Assembly: GCA_905221605.1 (NCBI GenBank)
Contig: CAJNDS010002207.1
Span: 1 to 62,000 of the forward strand
From: Symbiodinium natans
Lineage: Eukaryota > Sar > Dinophyceae > Suessiales > Symbiodiniaceae
Direction: 5' to 3'
DNA length: 62,000 nucleotides
Each line of letters begins with the position of its first letter. The first letter of the stretch is position 1. The notes under the pieces were generated by a model, which saw nothing but the letters and a program-made list of their open reading frames with translations, had not been told where the DNA came from and searched no databases. The position numbers and the translations under genes were made by a program. Below are positions 29,709-40,279 of the stretch, piece after piece.

Positions 29709-31035
29709 ATAGAGAGAGTATTTTGCTGTCCCTTTACAAGGAGGAATTGAGGGATGAACTCGTCTCTATACGCGACAAACTCAAGATGCAACGCTTTGAG
29801 AAAGCTGATCAGGCACCACCCTTGTGCAGGGAAGTCAAGAAAATGTAAGGCAAACTTGGCACCGAGATTCGCAACAGTCTCTCTGCACAAATTGGCCATG
29901 ACATTGCGTCTCGATCCACACAAAAGTTGTAATTGAGGGTCGACAATTTGCAAGACACGCTGGATGGCCGATGGGATCCCTTTTTCTTGCAATAAGTCTT
30001 GCGTTTGATGGAATCGAGTTTCCGTCACAAAGGAAATTCCTCTAGGAATGCCGGACGCGCTCTCTCTAATGCCTTGGAATTTACCTTGGCCGGGGGTATA
30101 CTCCAGAACAACAGGTTTATTGACAATTAAACCTTGTTTGAGCCAGCCAACAGCATTAAGTTCATCGCATGGAAAAGGCGCATGAAACTTATGCGAAAAC
30201 TTGTCTTGTAGCTTAACAGCTGTAGTAGCAGCAAGAACTTGTTGGCCATAGCTAGGCCAGTATTGGAGAAACTGTGAGAGGGGAAGCGGCTTCCAATGAC
30301 TGTCGGGGTTTTCATTCAGTAACTCTCGAAGGGATGCGTGTTTGATCGCAGCTTTGAGAGCACCAGGGTAGAAGCAGTTCCCAACAATGGAAGCAATACA
30401 CATATCATGAATGTGTTCTTCCACATCTGCAAGCCAGATATCGAGCTCAGCATCTCTCAACATTTGCTTGTAGTGAGCAACCCTGAAGGGAGGAATGCCA
30501 CTATCACCGATAAGGAAAGCATTTTCTGCACGGAGAAGTTCGTAATTAGCTTCAGCAAAGCGATCCATTGCTGCAAGGCTTGGGACGTCCGCTTGAAGAG
30601 AAAGCTTCTGAACATCTGTTACAAAGCGCAGGCCAATGGGTCCATCAGGAACAAATTTTTCCCATTGTAGATTTGGAACCCCATTGGAGGTATTAGCCGC
30701 TTGTGAGAATTGCCTCTGGAAGGCTTCAGCTCCGCCGAAGCTGGGTACATGGTAAAGAAGGGCAGAGGGGTGGTAAAAGTATGCAGCCAATCGAAGCCCC
30801 CTCTCGCGATCAAAGCGTTTGGGACGAAGCCAAGGCTTGAGCTTTTCGCCAGGGGGTTTTATTCCGCACATGTGTTCCGCAACAGGACGCCATCCTTGGA
30901 ACCACGGAGTGGGGCGATTGCTGAAGGTGCCAATTTGCCCATATCTAGTAAAGAATTTTCTTTTCCTTTCAACATGGCCGAATGTAGCTCCAGCAATATG
31001 ATGGCAGCAACAATCACGTATTCCAACTTGTCAGC
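29696..31035 (-). CDS. LINE-type element, N-terminal region first frame
   Basis: The only ATG-initiated frame of the block starts at 30871. The reading frame is open and clearly protein-like for about 55 codons further upstream (to about 31035: text such as HHIAGATFGHVERKRKFF and NRPTPWFQGWRPVAEHM), so the real start is probably further 5', reached through an intron acceptor (an AG lies at the edge) or another frame change. No recognised domain in about 445 codons; hydrophilic, aromatic-rich, with GLRFVTDVQKLSLQADVPSL and PWLRPKRFDRERGLRLAAYF. Dinoflagellate LINEs do not usually carry such a long region before the endonuclease. Confidence 0.6.
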
Positions 31036-33119
31036 TTGCAGAATCTACTGCAGGGAAACCTTACAATAACCTTGCTAAGCTGGTTTGTAGGTGCTTGAAA
31101 AGCAAGAAGACGTGGCCTTATGCTTGTCCCAACCAAAGGCGTATGCAACTCCGCGCCGCCTAAGGGCGTTCAACACCTGAAGAGAGCCCTCTATGTTACA
31201 ATCTTCCATACCAGAAGACTCCGTAACTTTAAGTTTGCCCCCAAAGAGAAAGTTTTGTCAATGGCTTTAAGTTCTGAACTTTCCTCTTTTGCGGCTCTAA
31301 CTAAGGAAGGCCACCATCGTCTGGACTTTAAGAATCAAGCGTCTTAACAATTAACGATGCCTTTTAAAACGGATGTGCTCCATGCATCAAAGTTGGTCCA
31401 AGCCAGAACTTGCAGGTAAAGACTTCTCCGTTGATGAAACTACATGATTGCAAACTCTGCAAAGCTAGTGCTCAGCGTTTTAAAAAGAGGGCCTGGCTCT
31501 TTAAGTCGAACGATAGAGACGCAGCGGTAATGCCATCTGCGCGTTCACAGCTGCTCTGCTTATGGTGGCGGCGCACAGTCCAAACAACCGGCAGTTACAA
31601 AAAAAACAACTTTACAGAGGGGCTACTGGGCTTTAATTCGCCAAGAAAAGAGGTGGTGGCTGGTCAAGCTGGTTAAAAGAAAGGCAGTTTGCCTTGCGCC
31701 GCAATGATGTGCAGAACATGGAGCCTTCAGAATTGGTTCTTGTGCCACCTAAGTTGAGGTTTCTGTTTTTTCAGCAACGTTTTGTGGCACTGGCTGCAGC
31801 AAGCTGTTGCAACGCTTCCAAAGAATACTGCATGTTTGCAATCCGTATTGCTTGCGTCTTGCCTTGTCACAGCAGAAGCTAGTTTCTTAGCGCTGGAAAA
31901 GCATCAATGGTTTGACTTAATTGTGCAAACCAGTCTTAGACAGAAAAGTTGTAGAAGGCGCGGATTTGGAAATTCCGCCCGTGTCTGTTAAATTGGTGGA
32001 AAAACAATTTGATTTCTGCTTCTAGACCTTGAAAAGTTTTCCACAAATCTAGACAATCTTTCACGGAATTTGTCCAGCGCTCCGCTGCCATGAAATTTTC
32101 AAAGCAAAATTGTCTGTTCTGTAAGGTAATCTTAGAATCTTAGAACTGCTTAAATCAATCAAGCACAATTGCAATCAATCACTTAAGCTTTATGTTTTCC
32201 AACTTGAGCCAAAGTTGTTCAATCAATTTTCTGTGATTGCGTCTCGCAGTTTTACAACCCCGCAATTAAGTTCCAAATTGCATTACTGGGTCCATTCGTG
32301 GCCTTAATACGGCCTTATCTTTTGGTTCCGAATTTGAGTCTGGGCCCAAGCAAGCTGCGCCCCTGCCCTTGTTCCAGTAACTTTGGGGCAGCGTTGTGTT
32401 GAGCGCGTGGAAGCTGTCTTTGCAGTGCTGCAGTGAGGCAGAACTGCAACTGAAGGCCCATCCTGGCAAAGCCAGAAGTGCTTGTGTTTCGCAGGCCTGA
32501 AAGTGGGGTTGCCCGACAGCCCCGTAACTTGGACTTCGTGTGCAGAGTCGCCTGCTAGACATTGCAGAATGAAAGCTTTTGGCGGGCTTGGGTTTTGGAC
32601 AGCGAAGATATTTAAGCGTGTTGCGCCGGCCCGGAACTTAAGTTGCCATGCGCCCACTGGCCCAAAGAAGAAGAAGATATAGGGAAGGCCGACGCCCCCA
32701 GCGAAAGCCTTGTGAACGTCAGTTTGTCTTCTTGAAGGGCGTTGTTGATGTTTAAGTGGCGGGGAGCGTTCACTCAGCTCACACGTAACATCATCTTTGA
32801 GCCTCAGACTTTGCCGAAGGTTTCGAAGCTTCTCGAGGCCGGTCCGAGGCTTCCTCCAGTTGAAAAGGGCGCGATATAGTTTGCTTGCCCGCTGGAGACC
32901 AACGTCAGCTTGCAATGTCATGCAGAAGGCCTTTCAGGACTTTCTCATGAAACTTTGAAAGCTCAGGATCATCGAGGCCTTGTCTGAGGCGCATCGATAA
33001 GTAAACTTGCGGCAGCAAGAATAGCTTGCAAGATCATCTTAAGCGGTCGAGGCGCCTTCGAGGTCGTGACGTTTTGAATAGAGAATGAAGGGGGCTTGGA
33101 GCCAGCTGCGGCTTAAAAT
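31036..33119. other. AT-richer spacer upstream of the LINE-type block
   Basis: No coding frame has recognisable content; a 205-codon minus-strand frame (32921-32304) starts with ATG but shows no domain and has low-complexity patches (FFFFGP), so I do not call it. At 32203-32213, minus strand, TTTGGCTCAAG matches the last 11 bases of the dinoflagellate spliced leader. Confidence 0.4.
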
Positions 33120-33229
33120 TCTTTTCACATGAAAGAAGAGCGGCAGCCCGGGTTCCTCTGGGCTCGAGGCCTTGCGGGGACCCCTTTAATAGTATTATAA
33201 GCCCGGGTCACCGAGGCCTCGAAATCTTG

Positions 33230-33350
33230 CAAGCTAAAGGGGTTTTGGGATTTTGTCGAGGCCTCGGGAGGCCCGGAAGGCCTCGAAACCCCATGAGTGA
33301 GGCCTCGAAAGGCCTCGAAAGGCCTCGAACGCCCGAAGGCTGAGGCCTCA
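33230..33350. repeat. AGGCCTCGAA simple repeat
   Basis: Imperfect tandem units of about 10 bp (GAGGCCTCGAAAGGCCTCGA and variants) run through this stretch; related single units occur back to about 33050. Confidence 0.7.
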
Positions 33351-33737
33351 GAGGCCTTGCAATATCGCGTACACATGTTTGCAAAGTGGCCAGTTTGCGC
33401 GACTCCAAATCTGGGGTCGCAAAATCTAAGCAATTCTGGCTTCGCGTGCATGGGCCTCACCTGTAGATCTCTGGCTCGTTCTTCTAATTCGAATCGTCTT
33501 TCCAAAATTCAAAATTCATTCTTTAACTTGACAATCGCAAATGGAAGCTGCTTCACTCTACTTCTTAAAAACAGTCTCGTCCACTCTAACAACTGTATTT
33601 TCCAAGCCTGAACAGTCCGGATGATCCGCCTTCTCTTGAAAGCACGAACCCAAACCTATTTCAACCAAGTGCGGACCCGCCGGGCAGGAGACCTTCACGA
33701 AGGGGAGGCTTCAGTACGAAGGAGACTTCATCCTCCC

Positions 33738-34600
33738 TTCGAAGCCTTCGAAGCCTTCGAAGCCTTCGAAGCCTTCGAAAGTGAAGGGTCGAAGGGGGGG
33801 CTTCGAAGCCCCTTCCCTTCAAAGCCTCCCCCTTCGTCCTCACCTTCGAAGCCTTCGAAGCCCCCTTCGTCCTCACCTTCGAAGCCTTCGAAGCCCCCCT
33901 CCCTCACCTTTGAAGCTTCGAAGCCCCCCCCCCCCTTCGTTTTTTCCTTCAAATCTTTTTGGTTGTGTGTAGAGAGAAGGGAATTTATTCTAAATTCACC
34001 CCCCCTCGAATCTTCTTTTGTTTTTTGTATTTAAAGAAGAGAAGGGAATGTGTTCTAAATTCCACCCCCTTCGAATCTTTTTGGTTGTGTGTATTTCATC
34101 TTTTCGAAAAATCAGAGGAGAAGAGAGAAGGGAATTTGTTCTAAATTCCACCCCCCTCGAATCTTCTTTTGTTTTTTGCATTTCTTTGTTCGAAAAATCA
34201 GAGAAGTAGTGATGAGACGGAGCCTTCGAAGCCCCCTCGTCCTCACCTTCGAAGCCTTCGAAGCCCTTCGTTCTCACCTTCGAAGCCTTCGAAGCCCCCT
34301 TCGTCCTCACCTTCGAAGCCTTCGAAGCCCCCTCGTCCTCACCTTCGAAGCCTTCGAAGCCCCCTTCGTCCTCACCTTCGAAGCCTTCAAAGCCCCTTCG
34401 TCCTCACCCTTCGAAGCCTTCGAAGCCTTCGTCCTCACCCTTCGAAGCCTTCGAAGCCTTCGTCCTCACCTTCGAAGCCTTCGAAGCCTTGAGACCTTCA
34501 GCCCCCCCCCCCCCCCCCCCCCGTCGACCCTTCGGCTTCGAAGGCTTCGAAGGCTTCGAAGCCCCCTTCGCCGAAGGGGAACGGGATCCAGCCACGGACC
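33738..34600. repeat. TTCGAAGCC minisatellite, block 1
   Basis: Tandem CTTCGAAGCC units interspersed with CCCCCTTCGTCCTCACCTT. At the right end (about 34520-34575) the units appear in reverse sense (CGAAGGCTTCGAAGGCTTCG), followed by CCCCTTCGCCGAAGGGGAAC. A C-run of about 20 lies at 34503-34522. The core TTCGAA is itself palindromic. Apparent reading frames here (Pro-Ser-Lys repeats) are artefacts of the repeat. Confidence 0.85.
33975..34215. repeat. TCTAAATTCCACC dispersed repeat, block 1
   Basis: Three units of about 60-80 bp: GGGAATTTGTTCTAAATTCC, then ACCCCCCTCGAATCTT, then a T-rich GTTTTTTGTATTT, then TTCGAAAAATCAGAG. It interrupts the TTCGAAGCC minisatellite. Further copies lie at 35115-35400 and 36230-36410. 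Confidence 0.75.
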
Positions 34601-35114
34601 CGCTCTTTTTCAGGCCTTGATTCAAAATTCACTGAAGTGCGCAAAACTGAACGAATTCACGTCTAAGCTGAAACTCAGCATTCCGAAAAGTCCGCAGTCA
34701 CGCTGTGTTCATTGATCGAAGATAATTGCGCCTTTCTGAGTCTTGACTGAGCAACATGCCCTGGCGGTCCACCCACTTTTTTTTCTCCACGCAGCTTCGT
34801 CAAGATTCGTGAGTTCAGCTGTGGATTGGACTTGCGGAAACCAGAATTTTGCAGACACGTTCTAGGAAGCGGATGGACACGTTGCAGCCTTGGGAAGAAC
34901 GAAGCTCTTCGTTCTCACCTTCCACCCCTTCGAGAGCCATGCCTGTGTGCGTTCATGCGTTGCTCGGGGCAGATATGCGTGCAAGGCAAGCAAAAGTGCG
35001 AAGCTCCGGTTTGAGTTGGCCAATTACTTGCTCGACGTTGGGGGAATGCACCCAAAGACCCTTTTACGCCCTCAGTTCTTGTTGTCCGAAGCCTGTGGAA
35101 GAAGAGAAGAGTGA

Positions 35115-35400
35115 AGAATTTTTCTAAATTCCACACCCATCAATTTCTTGTCCTTCCAAGGCCTGTAGAAGAGAAGAGAAGAGAATTATTCTAAATTCCA
35201 CACCCTCAGTTTCTTGTTGTCTTTGGCCTGTAGAAGAGAAGAGTGGAGAATTGTTCGAAATTCCACCCCCTCAATTTCTTGTCCTTCGAAGGCCTGTAAT
35301 TTCTTTTTGAAGATGAGAGAGAAGGGACTTCTTCTAAATTCCACCCCCCCCGAAACTTGTTTTGTTTTTTGGATCGTTCTTCGAAACTCAGAGAAGTGAG
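35115..35400. repeat. TCTAAATTCCACC dispersed repeat, block 2
   Basis: Four units, each with TTCTAAATTCCACACCC or a variant, then TTTCTTGTC/TTCTTGTTG, then GGCCTGTAGAAGAGAAGAG. Same family as 33975-34215, here preceding the second TTCGAAGCC block. Confidence 0.75.
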
Positions 35401-35424
35401 ACTCTGGAGATGCCCCCGTCTCTC

Positions 35425-35875
35425 ACCTTCCAAGCCTTCGAAGCCCCCTTCGTCTTCACCTTCGAAGCCTTCGAAGCCCGCCTTCGTCCTCACCCTTCGA
35501 AGCCGCCGAAGCCCTCACCTTCGAAGCCCTCCCCCCTTCGTCCTCGCCTTCGAAGCCTTCGAAGCCCGCCTTCGTCCTCACCCTTCGAAGCCGCCGAAGC
35601 CCTCACCTTCGAAGCCTTCGAAGCCCTCCCCCCTTCGTCCCCCTTCGTCCTCACTTGCGAAGCCTTCGAAGCCCCCTTCGTCCTCACCCTTCGAAGCCTT
35701 CGAAGCCTTCGTCCTCACCCTTCGAAGCCTGAAGCCTTCGTCCTCACGAAGCCTTCGAGAAGCCTTCAGACCTTCACCCCCCCCCCCCTTACCCACCCTT
35801 CGACCCTTCGGCTTCGAAGGCTTCGAAGGCTTCGAAGGCTTCGAAGGCTTCGAAGCCCCCTTCGCCGAAGGGTAA
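35425..35875. repeat. TTCGAAGCC minisatellite, block 2
   Basis: Repeats the organisation of block 1, including the terminal reversed units (35810-35855), the CCCCTTCGCCGAAGGG end and a following ACGGGATGCAGCC (block 1: ACGGGATCCAGCC). The two blocks are therefore duplicates of one larger unit. Confidence 0.85.
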
Positions 35876-36224
35876 CGGGATGCAGCCCCCATGGTGCTGA
35901 AATTCTAGGATTGGGATTGCCCCTTGACGCGGATGAGATCGCCTGGGTTAATTTCTATTTTTGCAGTATATTTTTTGGACCAATCATCGGTTGAATCTTG
36001 ATTTGTGGATCGTCAAGGATAACCGATTCTTGGGTATTCAGAGCTCCTCCAACAGGATTCTGATGGCACCTCCATGTCGGCTCACGCGAATAAACTTTTT
36101 TTTGGAAATCATGCATCCTTCTGTCCTTAAACGTCCATTACTAAATTGTGTGGTTTTCGTGAGCATGCGAAACAAGAGCACAGAGTGAGTCATTCCTGAA
36201 GACCCTGTGTTGGAGGTACGAAAC

Positions 36225-36430
36225 CCCTCCACCCCAATTATTCTAAATTCCACCCCCCGCGTTCCTTGTTGTGTCTCTTGTGTTCATTGTTCGAAAATTA
36301 GAGACTGAATAGAGAAGTAGAGAAATGAGTCTAAATTCCACCCCCCTCGTTTCTTGTTTTTGTTTCTTGTATTCACTCTTCGAACATCAGAGATCGAAGT
36401 AGAGAATTGATAGAGAATTACAGTACAATC
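36225..36430. repeat. TCTAAATTCCACC dispersed repeat, block 3
   Basis: Two further units, ATTCTAAATTCCACCCCCCG and AGTCTAAATTCCACCCCCCT, each followed by TTCTTG, a T-rich part and a TTCGAAAATTAGAG-like end. Confidence 0.7.
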
Positions 36431-37142
36431 GAAATGACAACAAAGTCTTTTCTGACGGAATCAAAAAGCGGGGCGGTTCAGTCCTTTGGAAGTACAGGGG
36501 TGGGGGGGACAAGCCCCCCCCCCTCGTAATCATGAAGAATTAATCCCCCCCCCTCATACTCCCGGAGACAACCACCACCCCATGCCTAACGGCGCGGTCT
36601 CACCGGTTGTCCATCCACACAAAAATCTTCATAACCCAACCCCCTGCCGTTTGTTCGAAACGGGGGAGGTTGGGAATCGTAGTTTTTTGGGAAGTTCAAA
36701 GCAGGAAAGCCTCGCAACCTCTCACGTTTGACACCAGGATTTCGCGCGATGCTAATGGCACCCATGAACACAGAAGGCAACGTCGCAAGTGCTTTAGAGT
36801 TGCCTTGTTACTTTCAGCTTGTTCAGCGAAAACCCTAATTATCATTGTCCCTTGGCTGCAAGTGTGGGGCGTTTAGTTGGGACAACTTGCACTGATTGAG
36901 TAGCCCCAGCCGTGGATCAGACAAATTGTGCTTGTAGTGGAGAACTGGCATGAAGGAACGAGGAGAGCATGTTCCTCAGCCGCGTTACACTTCTTGGGAC
37001 CATCCTTCCACATTAGCATCCCCGTCAGGGTCGTTCCGCAAATGGATTACGCAGCCGCCAGAATCCTCACAAAACGGGCTTTAACTCAAAGTTGTAACAA
37101 GGGACAGGAATCAGATCGCACTGCAGAAGGGGCAATTGTGGA

Positions 37143-37517
37143 ATGCAATGCTGCTCGAAGTTTGCTGCCATGGAGAAGCAAACTATATACAGTCCTGCAA
37201 CTCGGTACCTGATTGTATGTGAAATGCCGGCTAACAGACAGCCACGTGAGTACATGGTGTGCATGGGGTGCAAGGCCAGGATTTGGACGGACCGCATTGC
37301 ACAGACACCACGCTGCTTCAATTGCAATGGAAAATGGGCCAGACCCAACTTCCGCGCCGAGCTCCAGTCCTGTCAAGCTGCATTCCCAACCGGAGATTGT
37401 TGGATGGTTTCCATTCAAGGAAGAAACCACGCTTCCATCATGCAAATCGCGAAGTTCCTTAATCGACCTCTGCCCATTTACGTTACTCACGGCGGGCTTT
37501 TTCAAGCATGGAATTAG
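37143..37517 (+). CDS. Zinc-ribbon-like ORF
   Basis: Intact 124-codon frame from an ATG. The centre reads VCMGCKARIWTDRIAQTPRC followed by FNCNG, giving C-x2-C-x15-C-x2-C, the spacing of a small zinc ribbon. The preceding NRQPREYM and following KWARPNFRAELQ are basic. Such zinc-ribbon ORFs occur in dinoflagellate retroelement-associated proteins, and this one lies at the edge of a LINE-rich area, but no RT is joined to it. The opposite strand is also open over 217 codons (37086-37739) without a recognisable motif; the cysteine pattern makes the + strand the better choice. Confidence 0.4.
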   Translation: MQCCSKFAAMEKQTIYSPATRYLIVCEMPANRQPREYMVCMGCKARIWTDRIAQTPRCFNCNGKWARPNFRAELQSCQAAFPTGDCWMVSIQGRNHASIMQIAKFLNRPLPIYVTHGGLFQAWN

Positions 37518-37789
37518 AGCACCGCAGCATTCGCGAAACTTTGTGGCCGCCAAGTGTGTCAGTGTTGAGACTTTCGTCACATCGCACCACAACGCTGGTG
37601 GGTAATTGTGGATTGTGGGCAGAGGAAAAAAACACGGGCGGGTGAATCTTGTTTTTGTACTTTGTTTTGTGAAGCGATTCAAGGTCAACGCTTTTGGAAT
37701 ATGAAACAGCAGCGCATCGCATGCTTTCAGAGATTTCACGATGTTTTTGCATCAAGGGCTCTCCGCCTGAGATTTTCGTCAAATCGCCG

Positions 37790-38130
37790 CACAATGCTAA
37801 TGTTGGGTAATGGTGGCTAGTGGGGGGGTTGGTAGGCAAACGTGGGTACGGGTGGGTAATGGTAGTGGGTAATGTGGGCAATTCATGGTGGGTCGTGGTG
37901 GGAAGTGGGGTAATGGTGGGAATGATATCCGGGAATGTGGGAATGGTGGGAAAGCTGAGGAGTTTAAAAAACTGGGAAGTTCACCAATGGCTGGGGGTGG
38001 TTATAAAAAGACGCGCCCAGAGAGAATGAAACAGAGATTGAGATTGAAAGTGAGAGTGAGAATGAGAATGATAGTGAGAGTGAGAGCGAAAGGGAGAGGG
38101 GAGAGTTGAGAGTGAGAGTGAGAGTGAGCA
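37790..38130. repeat. GGGTAATGGTGGG and GAGAGTGA simple repeats
   Basis: 37800-37970 is built of imperfect GGGTAATGGT/GTGGGAATGG units; 38030-38130 is a purine-rich GAGAGTGAGA run. Strong strand asymmetry in base composition. Confidence 0.75.
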
Positions 38131-38154
38131 AAATACATCCCCCATGCCTCAGTC

Positions 38155-38500
38155 TTATCTGGTGTCTTACGTAATGTTCAGTTTGCTTTTCGCAAAAATG
38201 CCAACCAATTCATGTTTTCAGACGTTTGGTCGACCTCTTTGAAAGACAGACTACCCCTTTCCATGCTCTTTTCCTTGATTAGTCCAAGGCATTTGATTTA
38301 GTTGCATTTACTGCTATTAAGCCCTCTCTGCAAGCTCATCATGTCCTTATATCAAAGTTCCACTTTTGTGGTCCAATACTGCGCAGCTTACCGAGGTTCA
38401 TACGCAGAGCAAAGGTTTGAACCATATCTTCTCAGTTTGCTAGTCACCCGTCTCGTTCACGACATTGAGACCAAGTTCGATGACGGTCGTATCGCTGGAG
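38155..38500 (+). pseudogene. Reverse-transcriptase fossil
   Basis: From 38155 the frame reads LSGVLRNVQFAFRKNANQFM; after a frame change it reads FLD-stop-SKAFDLVAFTAIKP, where the motif-A core SKAFD of non-LTR reverse transcriptases is recognisable next to an in-frame TAG. Nothing of motif C is visible. Short and damaged, it differs in text from the other LINE families in the window. Confidence 0.5.
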
Positions 38501-39897
38501 TCTTGTATCCCAATTCAACCGTTTCTTCCATTTCGTTCAGTGTTACGGTGCCTTACAGGTGAATACCACGGAACGCATCTTTCATTCACTCGTTAGAGGC
38601 TACAGTCATTTGAACGTGCCCCTGCTGCCTCAATTCCTTTTTCCTTAGCTTTGGAGGTCAAATTCTTTCGACACAGACGACACTTGCGCTTATCAAAAAA
38701 CTTTTACGATATAGAGACTCACAGCTGTGTAGCCTGTTTGCGGGTCAACGGGGGTTGTGCAGTTTCGAGCGTGCTTGTAAAGTCTCACAAACTGAACTTC
38801 GGCAGCAGACGCTTGGGCGACTCTCCATATGCATGCCGCAGCGTGCCGTAGCTTTTGGACTAACACGCTTTTAGAAGCAAAGAGTCGTTTCGCGACCGCG
38901 GTTGAAACGTGAATTGAAAAGCGCGTTTTCTGCTCACAGGGCACTCCGGCTTTTTCAAGAGATGCGGTCACCCTCATCCTACTCCCCGATTGTTTGATTA
39001 CGCTTGCCTGTTAGCGATCTAGCATCCAGACGCGTGCTCGTAGGAGCCTCAGGATTGAAAAAAAAATAAAACAAACAATGCAAACAGAGCAGACGCTGCC
39101 AGAATGGGGTCTAGGCCAGCTGTCGGCCAGGTGTGTAATTCTGTAATCTGTAACGTAGCAAGGACAAGCGTGCCGCAGTAGGAGCGGGGACGTTGCCCGG
39201 GAAGTATCAGGTCCTGCAGCTGTGGTTCTTTACAATTTTGCTCCAATTTATTTGTGCCATGGCACCCCGCATGCGTGTGGAGGGGCCAGTTCGTGGCTAA
39301 GGCTCCAAACATCCGCATCAAGCATACTTGAACAGTTGCCCACCCGATGGTCCAAGGGCCACAGGCCCCTAATTTCCGGAAGGGGCGTCGAACGCTTGCC
39401 GATTCAGGGCAAACGTGAAGACGCGCGCGCGGACGTCGCGTGCGCTTGTGGCAGAGAGCCGGCCGAAGAAACCAAATTGCAATCGCTTATTCTGAAACAC
39501 AAAGGTTGTCCAGGCATCACCGAGCCATTGTCGCAAACGCCGCTCACACTGGCACATGGTTTGATCTAAGTAATTTATCGTTATTCTTTAGCTCCATACA
39601 GCATGGAATGCCAAGCATAGGTTCGGAATAGGGCATTGCGGAATCTGGTGTGCAGCTTACGATTCTCGACCCAGCCCAACATTTGGTAACAGCGGCGTTT
39701 AGCGGTTGGCGACGAGGTCTCGTGCACGTAGATGCAGGTAGTAAGCCTGCCCCGGGCAGCAGCGCGACGAGGCCGCTGCGGGCCTGTCTGGCAAGGAATG
39801 CGTCGAGCTCACGGTGACCGCTGCGGGCAAACTAGTGGCGTGGCTTGTGCCAGGCGAGGTTGTTGAAGGGCGACATCCAGGCCTAGGTCATGGGCGA
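38500..39897. other. Spacer, possible LINE debris
   Basis: No gene recognised. A frame at 39222-39569 (+) has HACGGASSWLRLQ and a following Cys-containing segment that could be LINE-derived, but the match is weak. Confidence 0.3.
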
Positions 39898-40275
39898 TCA
39901 TGGGCGATGTGTTCCGCCGCCTTGTGCCCAGCACACTCGCCCAGCAGTTCGCAGGAGCCGCTGTTCACCCGGGGGCGGAAGCCCTTGTGTGCTTCGCCTC
40001 ACAAGCTGCAGCCATGTGCCACGGTCCTCAGCGTGGATGGCGTCGGGGCGGTCTCCCGCGCATGTTTGAGGACCAGGAACGCTTGCTGCAGCGGATCCCG
40101 CGAGTTCCGCACTTGCAATGCACGTGGTTGCTGCTGTACTGCGGGGCCCCTCGCTGCACGTACCTGCTCCGGACCCTACCCCGCGCAGACACTGCAGCTT
40201 TCGTCGACCAGCACGACGCTGCAGTCCTCAATTGCCTGGGGTCCTTGCTGGCGGGAGGCGAAAAGTTGAAAAAAA
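39898..40275 (+). pseudogene. LINE reverse-transcriptase remnant
   Basis: MGDVFRRLVPSTLAQQFAGA, then in another frame ATVLSVDGVGA (RT motif A region), then HLQCTWLLLYCGAPRCTYLL and FVDQHDAAVLNCLGSLLAGG. These are recognisable pieces of a LINE family abundant in dinoflagellates, in correct order but with frame changes; no complete palm. Confidence 0.6.
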
Positions 40276-40279
40276 CATC

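Noticed and set aside
32304-32921. 205-codon minus-strand frame with an ATG start
   Set aside because: No domain, a low-complexity FFFFG patch, and no similarity to neighbouring elements; length alone is not enough.
33781-35994. Several open frames rich in Pro, Ser, Lys and Arg on both strands
   Set aside because: They are translations of the TTCGAAGCC and related repeats; all frames are open because the unit contains no stops, with no independent protein character.
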